A stretch of 64,000 bases of DNA from Paenibacillus solanacearum (GCF_910593845.1 NZ_CAJVAS010000004.1:1-64000), one strand, 5' to 3'. Shown: positions 7,484-16,632, numbered from the stretch's first letter. Program-made: numbers and translations. The notes: a model not told the origin generated them from the sequence alone.

Positions 7484-8932
7484 ATGAATTCCGTAAGCCG
7501 GAGTCTCGAAGCCAATGAGGCTTATCTTAAAGACCAATTCCAACACTGCTCGGACATTGTGTTCCGCTCTATCATGTTAAGGGATGAACCCCGGCTATTG
7601 CTCGTTTATCTCGATGGAATGACGCGGCTGCAAGGCGTTGAAGATAACATTCTGAAGCCCCTTATATACAGCGGATTGCCACAGGGCATGGACCGAATCC
7701 AGTCGTTGGCCGAGCTGTTCAGACGCGAATTGCTTCCATTGACGAACGTAAAGACGGAGGCTTCCCTGGACGGAGCGGTGAATCATATCCTCCAAGGCAG
7801 CTTGGTCTTATTGGCCGAAGGCCATGACTCCTCCCTCATCGCTCAGCTACAAGACTATGAAACGAGAAGCATCCAGGAGCCAACCAAGGAAGCGACCTTG
7901 CGCGGGTCCAAGGAAGGCTTTGTAGAGAATCTCCGCACGAATACATCGATGATCCGACGAAGAATTATTCACAAGGATTTAAAGATGGAATCGTATAAGA
8001 TCGGCAAATACACGCAAACCGAAGTCGTCATGGCCTACATCCAAGGACTTGCGGCTGAGAGCGTATTATCTGAAATAAGAGAAAAGCTAGGTACAATCGA
8101 GATAGACGGCATCATCGATTCCGCTTATATCGAAGAGTGGATTGAGAACAGCTCCTTCTCCATCTTCTCGCAAATCCAGAATACCGAGCGCCCGGATGTC
8201 GTAGCAGCCAGTTTATTGGACGGGAAGGTTGCTCTCGTTACGAACGGGACTCCCTTTGTGCTCCTTCTGCCTATTACGTTCTGGTCTGGACTTCAATCGG
8301 CTGACGACTACTTCGAACGGTTCGTCTTCGTCATCATGACGCGGGCGATCCGATTCATTATGGCCTTTATTTCATTTGCCTTGCCGGCCATTTACGTTGC
8401 GCTTTCGACGTTCCATCCGGAGATGGTCCCCAGCTATCTCATGATCGGCATCGCAACGGCCAGGGAAAGTTCGCCATTTCCAACCGTCATCGAAGTCTTC
8501 CTCATGATGGTCATTTTCGATGCGCTGCAAGAAGCAGGCGTTCATCTTCCCAATCAGCTTGGCCCGGTGGTCAGTATCATTGGCGCGCTGGTGATCGGAC
8601 AAGCCGCCGTTGAGGCCGGTATCATCTCGACGCCGATTATTATCGTCATTTCCTTAACGGGCATCGCGGCGTATTCGATTCCGAGATATAGCGCTGCTCT
8701 ACCTTTCCGGCTGATCCGCTATCTCATGCTATTTATTAGCGGCATACTCGGTTTCGTCGGTTTTGCCTTCGGTCTCATCTTCTTGTTGATCCATCTGGTC
8801 ACGCTTGAATCCTTCGGGACCCCATACTTGAGCCCGGTCGCCCCGTTCGATGGCAAACGGATAAAAGACATGATGATCCGCTATCCCTACTGGATCAAAA
8901 AAGGACGCAACCGGAAAGGAGGCTCGAGATGA
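7484..8932 (+). CDS. gerKA: spore germination receptor subunit A (GerA/GerKA family)
   Basis: A 482-residue A-subunit of a nutrient germinant receptor, located in the spore inner membrane. The N-terminal half is a soluble domain that includes the family segment EVVMAYIQGLA. The C-terminal half has about five hydrophobic helices, including FIMAFISFALPAIYVALST, and the conserved ESSPFPTVIEVFLM near residue 330. Length is normal. ATG at 7484 follows CGGAGTG. It is the first gene of an A-C-B operon (overlapping the next by 4 bp) behind a sigma-G promoter. The exact germinant cannot be deduced; the symbol reflects the gerK-like gene order, not proven orthology. Confidence 0.93.
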   Translation: MNSVSRSLEANEAYLKDQFQHCSDIVFRSIMLRDEPRLLLVYLDGMTRLQGVEDNILKPLIYSGLPQGMDRIQSLAELFRRELLPLTNVKTEASLDGAVNHILQGSLVLLAEGHDSSLIAQLQDYETRSIQEPTKEATLRGSKEGFVENLRTNTSMIRRRIIHKDLKMESYKIGKYTQTEVVMAYIQGLAAESVLSEIREKLGTIEIDGIIDSAYIEEWIENSSFSIFSQIQNTERPDVVAASLLDGKVALVTNGTPFVLLLPITFWSGLQSADDYFERFVFVIMTRAIRFIMAFISFALPAIYVALSTFHPEMVPSYLMIGIATARESSPFPTVIEVFLMMVIFDALQEAGVHLPNQLGPVVSIIGALVIGQAAVEAGIISTPIIIVISLTGIAAYSIPRYSAALPFRLIRYLMLFISGILGFVGFAFGLIFLLIHLVTLESFGTPYLSPVAPFDGKRIKDMMIRYPYWIKKGRNRKGGSR

Positions 8933-10089
8933 CTCGTTGCACCATCGTCATAGGCGTCTCGCTTCTCCTGATGTTGTGCACATCGGGCTGTACCGATTTT
9001 GTCGAACCGAACCAATTGGCTTTTGTCATGGGGACCGGCATTGATCATGTCGAAGGCGGAAACATCGAAGTGAGTCATCAGATCGTCATTCCGTCACAAA
9101 TGGGAGGTTCGTCCAAAGGGGAAAGCTCCGGCAATTCGGAGCGTTTTATCGTGATCTCGGCTAAGGGAAAAGACGTTTTCGAAGCCAGTCAAGCCGTACA
9201 GCGTAAGCTTTCTCGCCGACTGCTAACAAGCCATCGCATCCTGATCGCGATCGGCGAAGAGTTTTTCAATAAGAACGACGTAAGCAAGTTATTCGATAAA
9301 CTGAGCAGGGATCCCGCGAATAACCAGAGGGACTTGACCCTTATGATAAAAGGCAGCGCCAAGGAATTCCTTATGCATAAGCATCCGATGGAACAGCTCA
9401 ACAGCATTGCCGCTAGCAAAGAGCTGCAAATCAACGGTATGAGGAACTTCACTACGAGGCACTTCATAATCGACAGTGTCGCTGAAGGAAGCCGATCAAT
9501 GGTGCCGATTCTCCAAATCGAAAATCATAAGATACGCAGTAACGAAACGACTCCGGTGGGCGTATTCACCGGTTATGCTCTCTTAAGCAAGAAGCTGAAA
9601 GTCAAAGGGATAGTAAACGATGTCGAAGGCGCACGAGCAATCTGGATGTCGGGCAAAGGAACTTTTCAAGGGGTAACCATTCCATGGAAGAACGGCAGCG
9701 GCAATGTATCGTTCCGATTGACCCATCTTCAGCGACGCATTCACTCGGGACAAGACGATGATCCGAAGCATGTGGAGTTAACCGTTAGGGCGCGAGCTTA
9801 TCTTCTTGAAAATACGGCCTCCCTCGACATGTCCGGGGCAGATCAAATGATGGACGTTCAGAAATATCTTAACGAGGTCATTCAAAAGGATCTGCAGCTT
9901 ACGATGAATAAAATCCAGCATTGGGGTGCCGACGTATTCGGCATCGGCGAGTACCTTCATCGCAAGTATCCGTACTGGTGGAAGTCGCACAAAGATGATT
10001 GGGACGAGCATTTCGAGAACATCAACGTATCCGTCAAGGCTAACATTCAACTGAGGTCCATCGGGACAAGCGGCGCGCAGGTAAAATGA
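8929..10089 (+). CDS. gerKC: spore germination receptor lipoprotein subunit C (Ger(x)C)
   Basis: A 386-residue lipoprotein. The signal peptide ends in LLMLCTSGC, with Cys21 as the likely lipidated residue, and the mature part starts DFVEPNQLAFVMGTGID, the typical Ger(x)C opening. The conserved motif SHRILIAIGEEF is in the first third and the C-terminal domain ends with IQLRSIG. ATG overlaps the end of gerKA (ATGA arrangement, 4 bp), indicating translational coupling. In B. subtilis, C subunits are anchored to the outer face of the spore inner membrane and are needed for receptor function; the same is expected here. Confidence 0.92.
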   Translation: MTRCTIVIGVSLLLMLCTSGCTDFVEPNQLAFVMGTGIDHVEGGNIEVSHQIVIPSQMGGSSKGESSGNSERFIVISAKGKDVFEASQAVQRKLSRRLLTSHRILIAIGEEFFNKNDVSKLFDKLSRDPANNQRDLTLMIKGSAKEFLMHKHPMEQLNSIAASKELQINGMRNFTTRHFIIDSVAEGSRSMVPILQIENHKIRSNETTPVGVFTGYALLSKKLKVKGIVNDVEGARAIWMSGKGTFQGVTIPWKNGSGNVSFRLTHLQRRIHSGQDDDPKHVELTVRARAYLLENTASLDMSGADQMMDVQKYLNEVIQKDLQLTMNKIQHWGADVFGIGEYLHRKYPYWWKSHKDDWDEHFENINVSVKANIQLRSIGTSGAQVK

Positions 10090-10115
10090 GTAAAGGAAAG
10101 GAGCGGTGATGAGCG

Positions 10116-11216
10116 ATGAAAATAAGCAGTTATCAAATGTTCTGGCTGGTGAACATCTCCTCCATCATCGTCATGTCCTATCTCCCTATCCATCTGGCCC
10201 TGGAGCAGTCGCGTCAAGATGGGTGGATATCTATCTTACTCGGGGCATTGATCATGATGGCCATCACCTGGGTCACGCTCCGGGTATGCAAGCAAAATAA
10301 GGATAAAACGTTAATTACGTTCATAACCGATCTGCTGGGCACTATGCTTGGGAAAATACTCGTCACAGTTTATTTCCTCCTGTGGTTCATGCAGATGGTT
10401 ATGATTGTAAAAGGAATGGCGGAGTTTCAAAATTTAGTTATGCTTCATAACACCCCGATGATCGTCATTTTGTTGTGCATGATGTTTCTCGTTGCTTATG
10501 CGGTATACAAAGAAGGAATAACAGCGATTAGCCGCTGTGCGGAGATTATAGGTCCCTTTCTCACCTTCATGTTTTACACACAGCTCTTCCTGAATCCTCA
10601 AGACATGGACGTGAAGCGAATTTTGCCGATCTATGCGGACTCGGGCTGGCTTCACATTCTGGAAGGCACATTATACTCGTTCAATTATATGGTAGATCCT
10701 TCGATCCTTCTCATGCTGTTTTTTTTCGCTGAGAATCAACAAACCGCGGCGCGGGCAATCCTGTGGGGAACGGCTACTTCTTTACTGTGGGGCGTGTTAG
10801 CTACGTTGGTCCTTCTGTTTGTCACCGGACCTCATATCGCCGTTCATTTGGTCGTCCCCATCTACTCTCTCACGAAATATATTTCCATTCTCCAGTTCGT
10901 TCAAAACATCGATGCTTTTTTCATCCCGTTATGGCTGTTAGGGGCGTTTATTAAATTATCGGTATGCTTGTTTATTCTAAGTTACGGGTTATCCGAATGG
11001 ACCGGATTCAAAAATTGGAAGCTTATCGCTTGTCTCATTACCTTCGTCTGGCTGGCTTACGTGATCTATAGCACGTACCATATTCGAATTTCCTATACGT
11101 TTAAAAGCTTGATTCTTAACGGAGTTCTTTACCCCTTCGTCTACCTCGTCATTCCGTTGATATTATGGATGGTAGGCAGTATACGTAAAGGCCGTAAAGC
11201 ATCGAGTTTCGAATAA
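10116..11216 (+). CDS. gerKB: spore germination receptor permease-like subunit B (GerKB family)
   Basis: A 366-residue protein with ten predicted transmembrane helices and the APC-superfamily permease fold of germinant receptor B subunits. It begins ISSYQMFWLVNISSIIVMSY and has the conserved segment FNYMVDPSILLMLFFF near residue 195. It follows gerKC by 26 bp with AAAGGAGCGGTGAT as ribosome site. B subunits contain the germinant-binding pocket in several characterised receptors. Length and topology look complete. No intrinsic terminator was seen immediately after it. Confidence 0.92.
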   Translation: MKISSYQMFWLVNISSIIVMSYLPIHLALEQSRQDGWISILLGALIMMAITWVTLRVCKQNKDKTLITFITDLLGTMLGKILVTVYFLLWFMQMVMIVKGMAEFQNLVMLHNTPMIVILLCMMFLVAYAVYKEGITAISRCAEIIGPFLTFMFYTQLFLNPQDMDVKRILPIYADSGWLHILEGTLYSFNYMVDPSILLMLFFFAENQQTAARAILWGTATSLLWGVLATLVLLFVTGPHIAVHLVVPIYSLTKYISILQFVQNIDAFFIPLWLLGAFIKLSVCLFILSYGLSEWTGFKNWKLIACLITFVWLAYVIYSTYHIRISYTFKSLILNGVLYPFVYLVIPLILWMVGSIRKGRKASSFE

Positions 11217-11229
11217 GTTTGTCCACCCA

Positions 11230-11256
11230 TGTCACAGAATGAGATCGTACGTCGTC
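11230..11256 (+). promoter_or_regulatory. candidate ECF41 target promoter
   Basis: TGTCACA at 11230-11236, 16 bp, then CGTC at 11253-11256: a full match to the ECF41 promoter as I recall it. It sits 13 bp after gerKB and about 180 bp before the AhpD-like gene, leaving a rather long leader. The ECF41 sigma gene lies 4 kb to the left. Confidence 0.6.
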
Positions 11257-11436
11257 ATATATACGAAGTGATGACAATACAGACCGAGGTGAACGAATGG
11301 CGAACTCAACGTAGTGATAGACTTATTCCTTAAAGTGCCCGCACATCAGCGATGGAGCGTTTGATGTTCTTGACTTGAATGACGAATACGATCATGACCT
11401 AATACGACCATAACGAACCGAAGAGAGGGTAAAATA

Positions 11437-11916
11437 ATGACACAACGTATGAATTATATGCAGCAATCGCCGGAGCTGTTTAAAAAGATGCTGGAATTCA
11501 GCAATGCGGAGAAAGAAAGTGTGATCGAGGAGAGCATTCTGCATCTTGTTCACATCAGAGCATCGCAAATCAACGGCTGCGGATTCTGCTTGGATATGCA
11601 TATCAAGCAAGCCAAAATCCATGGCGAGAGCGAGCTTCGTCTGCACCATCTTTCGATTTGGTGGGAATCGCCTCTGTTTCAGCCACGCGAACGGGCTGCT
11701 CTGACATGGACCGAAGTATTGACCAAACTGCCCGAGCACGGCGTACCCGACGATGTTTACGACCGTGTTCGCGAGCAGTTCTCCGAAAAAGAACTATCGG
11801 ACCTGACCTTCTCCATTATGGCGATCAATGCTTGGAACCGTGTCAATGTCGCCTTCAAGACGGAACCGGGCTCTGCCGATAAGGCGTTCGGATTGACAAA
11901 AGCCGGACTGAGCTAA
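11437..11916 (+). CDS. carboxymuconolactone decarboxylase (AhpD-like) protein
   Basis: A 159-residue all-helical AhpD-fold protein. The redox motif is complete: NGCGFCLDMHIKQA gives C-x-x-C-x-x-x-H, preceded by the conserved Glu of HLVHIRASQ. Members act as peroxidases or thiol oxidoreductases rather than true decarboxylases. ATG at 11437 follows GAGAGGG. A consensus-like ECF41 promoter lies upstream, and CMD/oxidoreductase/epimerase genes are the recognised partners of ECF41 sigma factors, so it is probably a target of the sigma factor at 6378. A strong terminator follows at 12040. Confidence 0.9.
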   Translation: MTQRMNYMQQSPELFKKMLEFSNAEKESVIEESILHLVHIRASQINGCGFCLDMHIKQAKIHGESELRLHHLSIWWESPLFQPRERAALTWTEVLTKLPEHGVPDDVYDRVREQFSEKELSDLTFSIMAINAWNRVNVAFKTEPGSADKAFGLTKAGLS

Positions 11917-12039
11917 GGTACACGTCCGGCAGCTACGGATGACAACTTAGGGGCGAAATCCGTGCCAGCGATATCCGTCTTTCATACCGGACAGCATCGC
12001 CCGACATGATTTGAAGCTTGATTATCAACGTCCATTGTG

Positions 12040-12084
12040 CCGTGGAGTATCGTTCGTCCGATGCTCCACGGTTTTCGTGTTTTT
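12040..12084 (+). terminator. strong intrinsic terminator after the AhpD-like gene
   Basis: A 13-bp stem (CCGTGGAGTATCG with CGATGCTCCACGG, one G-U pair) and 6-nt loop, followed by TTTTCGTGTTTTT. Confidence 0.85.
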
Positions 12085-12137
12085 CCAATCCCCTATTATT
12101 TACGAAGCGCGAAGAGGATGGACCATCGGAGATGTTA

Positions 12138-13087
12138 CTATACCAAACCTATCCCTTCGTCCAGTCCCAGCATGAGATTCATATTTTGCACAGCAGCGCC
12201 CGATGCTCCTTTACCTAAATTATCGTATCTGGACATGATATTGATTTTGTCGTTTTGCCCGAATACGAAAATTTCCAAACGGTTCGTATCATTACACTCG
12301 GTTATGCTAAAATGCCCCTCATCGAGATCCACTTCCGAATCAAACGGCATGACACGGACGAAACGCTCTGTTTCATAATACGCTGCTAAAACTTCATGCA
12401 CATCTCTGGCAGAAGGCTTTGTCGGCATGCATCTGCTTAATAAAGGAATGGACATGGCAATGCCTTGCGCATAGTTCGCTTTCATGGGTGTAAACAACGG
12501 CTCGTATAAAAGTCCGGAATACAATACCATCTCAGGAATGTGCTTATGCTGCAGGTGCAGCGAATAATGTCTCGGAACGTTAAGCTTCTTTTCCACCGAT
12601 AATGCCGGATTCTCATATTCCTCGATTCCGCTTCGTCCTGCTCCGGAATAACCGGTCACGGAATGACATGTAACAGGATAATCCTTCGGAACCATACCGG
12701 CATCGATCAGCGGTCTCATCGTAACGATAAATCCGGTGGCATGACAACCGGGTACGGAAACTCTGGGAGCCGAACGTATTACATCTCGTTGATGCTTCAA
12801 CTCAGATAAGCCGTATGCCCAATGTGGATTTGTTCTAAAGGCTGTGCTGGCATTAATGATTTTCGTTTTTTCATTTTCACAAGTGCAACGGCTTCTTTGG
12901 CCGCCGCATCGGGCAGACAAAGAAAAACAATATCGGACGCATTCAAGAATGTGCTGCGCTCTTGGGGATCTTTTCTTTTATCCGCGTCAATTCTGAGTAT
13001 CTCGATATCCGGCCGGTTGGATAAATACTCGAAAATCTTCAAGCCGGTTGTCCCTTCCTGTCCGTCAACGAATACGCTGTGTTTCAT
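12138..13087 (-). pseudogene. argC: N-acetyl-gamma-glutamyl-phosphate reductase (type 2 argC), frameshifted
   Basis: The two halves of a type 2 ArgC (about 315 residues) lie in different frames. The first runs from ATG at 13087 ([16 protein letters not shown]) to about EAVALV; the second continues [16 protein letters not shown] to the stop at 12138 and holds the catalytic Cys (SVPGCHATG) and the His of HKHIPEM. One missing base, most simply an A in the run near 12875-12890, restores a continuous protein. It may be a true inactivation or a sequencing error. The gene catalyses the NADPH step of arginine synthesis. It stands alone, without other arg genes, but has ARG-box-like repeats upstream, so it was regulated as an arginine gene. 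Ribosome site AAGGAGGG is intact. Confidence 0.85.
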
Positions 13088-13104
13088 AGCAACCCTCCTT
13101 GAAG

Positions 13105-13137
13105 TGTATAATTATTCTTAATTGAGTATAATTATAC
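13105..13137. promoter_or_regulatory. tandem ARG-box-like operators upstream of argC
   Basis: TGTATAATTATTC at 13105-13117 and the perfect palindrome GTATAATTATAC at 13126-13137 are spaced 20 bp apart, two helical turns. AT-rich palindromes of this form, in pairs, are typical ArgR/AhrC operators and fit the adjacent argC. Confidence 0.55.
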
Positions 13138-13309
13138 ATAACTTTTTCGTTTTATCCAGTCTTTTCTGCCATTTGCTGCAAATCAGGACTAGACTCCATG
13201 AAGTACAGGCCAGAACGCTGCATCCTGTTGACGCTGGTCCTGCTTTTCGTGAGGCGTCTCTCGACTTGTTTGGATTGTCGCATATGAAACTAACGAACTG
13301 ACGGTGTGT

Positions 13310-13705
13310 CTAACCTTGCAGCAAATATACTAAAGAGCCATATATATTCCCCAGCTCCTTCTCCGTAACGCCCAATTCCTTGGCTTGCTGCTGGTAACTA
13401 AGACCAGGATGGCTGTCTATCGTATCGAGAAGATCGAATATGGCGGCTAGCGAAGTTTTCATCATGTCGGTATGTATCACGCGATACGCTGCGAAGCCTG
13501 TCTTTTCGATCAATCCGAAATTAATATATTTTTGCAGCATCATTGAAAAATCTTTTTTCGGCAGTCCTACATGCCTAGCCATATCCGCATGCGATATACG
13601 GCTTACCCCATCATGATTCATTTTCGCTAACAACAGCTCGACAAGATCGCTATATAGTTTAACTACGTATTGAAGCTCTGCTTGAATTTTTTCTCTCTCC
13701 TGCAT
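13310..13705 (-). CDS. winged-helix regulator of unknown family
   Basis: A 131-residue small cytosolic protein. An N-terminal helix (about residues 1-30) precedes a helix-turn-helix-like segment (SRISHADMARHVGLPKKDFS) and a likely wing (EKTGFAAYRVIHTDM). A second HTH-like stretch (QQAKELGVTEKELGNIYGSL) fills the C-terminus, so it may be a tandem HTH protein. ATG at 13705 has AGAGGTATGATCA upstream. It is not an obvious MarR, Rrf2 or GntR member. It stands alone between argC and the siderophore regulator; no target is apparent. Confidence 0.6.
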   Translation of the reverse strand: MQEREKIQAELQYVVKLYSDLVELLLAKMNHDGVSRISHADMARHVGLPKKDFSMMLQKYINFGLIEKTGFAAYRVIHTDMMKTSLAAIFDLLDTIDSHPGLSYQQQAKELGVTEKELGNIYGSLVYLLQG

Positions 13706-13811
13706 TGATCATACCTCTATTCTGAAAAAACTCTGTTCATACTCGCAATGATTCGCTTTTCGTCCCTTATGCGGTTAAAACGAAATTGGCGTAGAGCTAT
13801 TGTATCACAAG

Positions 13812-13843
13812 AAAATAGACTTCCGGTATATATGCCAGAAGTC
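13812..13843 (-). terminator. probable terminator of the AraC/Btr-like gene
   Basis: GACTTC/GAAGTC with partial inner pairing (TGGC/ACCGG region) and TATTTTC after it on the minus strand, about 50 bp beyond the regulator's stop. Confidence 0.5.
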
Positions 13844-13894
13844 TTCCAAGTTTCTTCCTATGTTGGTTCAGCTCACTCAGGATATAAAGCCTTG

Positions 13895-15514
13895 TTACCC
13901 AAGCACCCGCAATACATCGTCGATCTTGCGGTTATGCGACAAGACGCCGAAATTCATCCATGCCAGAAAATCGACCTCGTATACACGATGTCCCTTGACT
14001 GCCGGAAGGCTGTTCCAGAGCGGAGATTGCAGCAGCTCGCGTCCCGTCTGCTGGCCTTCCTCGTTGTCGAATGTCACGAACAAGTGGTCCGCATCCAGCC
14101 TCGCCAGCTCCTCCGGCGTCAAGCTGACGCGCCGCTCGTTTCGCGCAAGCGTTCGTACCACGTCAGGCTGCGCTAGACCGAGGTCCCCATACAACAACGG
14201 GCCTGTATATCCGCGTTCACTGCCGCCGTACAGTATAACCGACTTGGACGACAGGCGCAGTACAGCTACGGTCTCATTCCGCACCGTCCTCGACAGCCTC
14301 GCTTTTGCCTCTGCGCAGTTGTCGCGGTACCGGCGGATCGCGGCGGCGGCCCGGTCTGTCCGGCCGAGAATGGCTCCGACAGCCTGGAGGGTGACCTGCC
14401 AATCTTCCGCGCAGTAGGGCAGCTTGAAGACCGGCGAGATCCGGGCGCACTGCTCCAGATTCCAGCGCTTGTACCCGTCGTCCAGCAAAATGAACTCCGG
14501 CTTGTATCGCGCCAGAGCCGCCCAATCGCCCGACGTAATATCAAACGCCGGCACCTCCGGCAAGTTCAGGTATTCTTGGCGCCCCCAATGCTTGTGCGAA
14601 TATTGCACGATCGGCACTACACCGAGAGCGAGCAAATAATCTTCCAGAAACGGGGCGAACAAACGCAATTGGTTCTGCTTGCAGCCGCGGTACTGTCCCG
14701 GCGTCACGCCAACCATCTGCTTGAACTTGCGATTGAAATAATATTCGCTGTTGAATCCGACCGTCCGGGCGATTTGGTGCAGCTTGTCATCTGTCAACAT
14801 CAGCAGCTGCTGGGCTTTCTCGATGCGGACTGTATTCAGAAAGTCGACAGGAAGCTGTCCGGTCATTTCCTTGAACGTTTGCGTATACTTCCAGCGGCTC
14901 GTTGCGCTCATCGCCGCCAGTGCTTCTACGGTCAGCGGCTCGTCGTAATGCTCCAGCACGTATTCGACCGATCGCTGCACGTCATGACGCATGCCGCATA
15001 AGCCGCCTGCCTGGCGAAACTGCCGAAGCAGAAACAACAGCAGCGACTGGAATCGAAGCTGCTGCTCCATTCGTTCCAGCTCGTCCCGCTCCATCCGGTG
15101 GCGGTACAGCGTTTCGACCTGTGTCAAACATGCGGAAAAGGCACCGCATACCATCACGCTTTGCCGGAGCCACTCGTCGAATGCGGCGGGGCTTGTCATT
15201 GCAGGCGCGTCCGTTTCGGTTCCGCGGTAGGACACCGCTGCAAACTCGATCTGGTAAAAGATCGCCCCTTCTTCCCCCACCTCAAGCCTGGTCGACGTTC
15301 CAGGCCCCAGAAGGACACAGCCGCCGCGCTGCAAATCAGCTCCCCCGCCGGCCAGAGCCAGATATCCCGTCCCTTCCGAAACGATCAGCATGACGTAATG
15401 AGCGGTCCTCGCGTGAATATGCACCCGGCAGGCCGCTTCCCGGACCAGCTCCATCCTGCTGCAAATATAAATCGAGGAAGCTCCTGCTGCCTGTCCGTCC
15501 GCTTGCTCCATCAT
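13895..15514 (-). CDS. AraC-family regulator with fused siderophore-binding domain (Btr-like)
   Basis: A 539-residue three-part regulator: an N-terminal cupin-like domain (about 15-120), an AraC double HTH (about 185-285; HQIARTVGFNSEYYFNRKFKQ), and a C-terminal periplasmic-binding-protein fold (about 300-535). This is the architecture of B. subtilis Btr, which binds Fe-bacillibactin inside the cell and activates uptake genes. The binding domain resembles the neighbouring lipoprotein: SHKHWGRQEYLNL here against YHPTWGKQDYLKL there. A Fur box lies just upstream, so it is iron-repressed. ATG at 15514 follows AAGGTGGGG. GC content is higher than its neighbours. The ligand is probably a ferric siderophore taken up by another organism's or its own system. 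Confidence 0.9.
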   Translation of the reverse strand: MMEQADGQAAGASSIYICSRMELVREAACRVHIHARTAHYVMLIVSEGTGYLALAGGGADLQRGGCVLLGPGTSTRLEVGEEGAIFYQIEFAAVSYRGTETDAPAMTSPAAFDEWLRQSVMVCGAFSACLTQVETLYRHRMERDELERMEQQLRFQSLLLFLLRQFRQAGGLCGMRHDVQRSVEYVLEHYDEPLTVEALAAMSATSRWKYTQTFKEMTGQLPVDFLNTVRIEKAQQLLMLTDDKLHQIARTVGFNSEYYFNRKFKQMVGVTPGQYRGCKQNQLRLFAPFLEDYLLALGVVPIVQYSHKHWGRQEYLNLPEVPAFDITSGDWAALARYKPEFILLDDGYKRWNLEQCARISPVFKLPYCAEDWQVTLQAVGAILGRTDRAAAAIRRYRDNCAEAKARLSRTVRNETVAVLRLSSKSVILYGGSERGYTGPLLYGDLGLAQPDVVRTLARNERRVSLTPEELARLDADHLFVTFDNEEGQQTGRELLQSPLWNSLPAVKGHRVYEVDFLAWMNFGVLSHNRKIDDVLRVLG

Positions 15515-15538
15515 GACCGTTCCCCACCTTCAATATAT

Positions 15539-15557
15539 TGATAATGATTATTATTAT
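15539..15557. promoter_or_regulatory. Fur box
   Basis: GATAATGATTATTATTATC matches the 19-bp Fur consensus at 17 of 19 positions. It is 25 bp upstream of the AraC/Btr-like start codon and would repress it when iron is plentiful. Confidence 0.8.
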
Positions 15558-15570
15558 CTAAAGTCTAAAT

Positions 15571-15609
15571 AAAAAAGAGAAGCGATTCAATGTAGAATTG
15601 AACAGCTTC
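15571..15609 (-). terminator. terminator of the siderophore-binding lipoprotein gene
   Basis: On the minus strand, GAAGC-TG-TTCAA pairs with TTGAA-TC-GCTTC and is followed by TCTTTTTT. It separates the lipoprotein gene from the regulator gene, so the two are independently transcribed. Confidence 0.7.
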
Positions 15610-15615
15610 CCTGAT

Positions 15616-16632
15616 TCAGCGGGACGGTATTGATCGGGCCAACAAACGAAACAGATCGTCCAGCTTCATCATATTGGCGGTAATGGCGCCGGATTGCCAG
15701 AATGTGCGATCCACCTTGTATACGTGACCGTTCTTGAACGCAGGCACCGACTTCCAGAGCGGACTGTCGAGCAGCTTGAACGCCTCCTGGTTTTCCTTCG
15801 AATCCCAGCCTCCGTTGGATGGAAGCACGATGATATGATCGGCATCGAGCGACGGAAAGGCTTCCTCGGACAATATTTCCTGGAATGCCTTCATGGTTCT
15901 CACTAGCGGATGCGGCTCCAGCCCGAACTCGCTGTAGATTTGGCCCGTATACCGATTGGTTGCGCCGAACAAGGCGATCGTCTTGTCGCCGGTATTCACC
16001 CGAATGACGGCCACCGTTTGCTTGCCTACCGTCTTCTGGAACTTTGCTTTCGCATCGTTTACTTTAGCATTGTACGAAGCCAGCACGCTGTCGGCCTTCT
16101 CCGGAATGCCGAGCACATCGGCGATCGTTCTTAGTATGGCCTCCGAGCTTTGTAGAATCGGTTCAGGCAAGCGATATGTCGGCGCAATTTTCGAATATTG
16201 CTCGTACTTGGCTTGATCGACGCTTCCGTCAACGATAATCAGATCGAGATCTTGCGCGATCAGCGCCTCCAGGCTGCCGGTAATATCGAATTGGGGGACG
16301 TCCAGCTTCAAGTAATCCTGCTTCCCCCAGGTCGGATGATACCACTGCACGACGGGTGTCACGCCGAGCGCTTTCAAGTAATCCTCCACATAAATGCCGG
16401 CCACCCGCTTCGGACGCGCCGGAATTTCCACTTGGCTGAACTCGTCTTTCACCGTTCTTGTTTGCTTCGCTCCGCGTTCTGCTTCCGCCTGCTTCTGCTG
16501 CGAATTCAAAGGGGTGTCATTGCCACCGGCTGCTGCTTGTCCGCCGACTGTGTCACTGCTCCCGCTCCCGCACGCCGTCAGCATGGTTAACAGCAATGCG
16601 GCCGCCACGGCGCGTTGTACTAAGGCTATCAT
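15616..16632 (-). CDS. iron-siderophore ABC transporter substrate-binding lipoprotein
   Basis: A 338-residue lipoprotein of the FeuA/FhuD class. The signal peptide MIALVQRAVAAALLLTMLTAC ends in a lipobox LTAC; the mature linker is rich in Ser, Gly and Gln. The binding fold starts at VKDEFSQVEIPARPKRVAGI and runs to the end with a long bridging helix. I chose ATG at 16632, eight bases after GGAG, over the GTG three codons upstream. A Fur-box-like palindrome lies 28 bp upstream. No permease or ATPase gene is adjacent, so it must share a transporter encoded elsewhere. Ligand class is inferred from family and from the Btr-like neighbour. Confidence 0.9.
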   Translation of the reverse strand: MIALVQRAVAAALLLTMLTACGSGSSDTVGGQAAAGGNDTPLNSQQKQAEAERGAKQTRTVKDEFSQVEIPARPKRVAGIYVEDYLKALGVTPVVQWYHPTWGKQDYLKLDVPQFDITGSLEALIAQDLDLIIVDGSVDQAKYEQYSKIAPTYRLPEPILQSSEAILRTIADVLGIPEKADSVLASYNAKVNDAKAKFQKTVGKQTVAVIRVNTGDKTIALFGATNRYTGQIYSEFGLEPHPLVRTMKAFQEILSEEAFPSLDADHIIVLPSNGGWDSKENQEAFKLLDSPLWKSVPAFKNGHVYKVDRTFWQSGAITANMMKLDDLFRLLARSIPSR

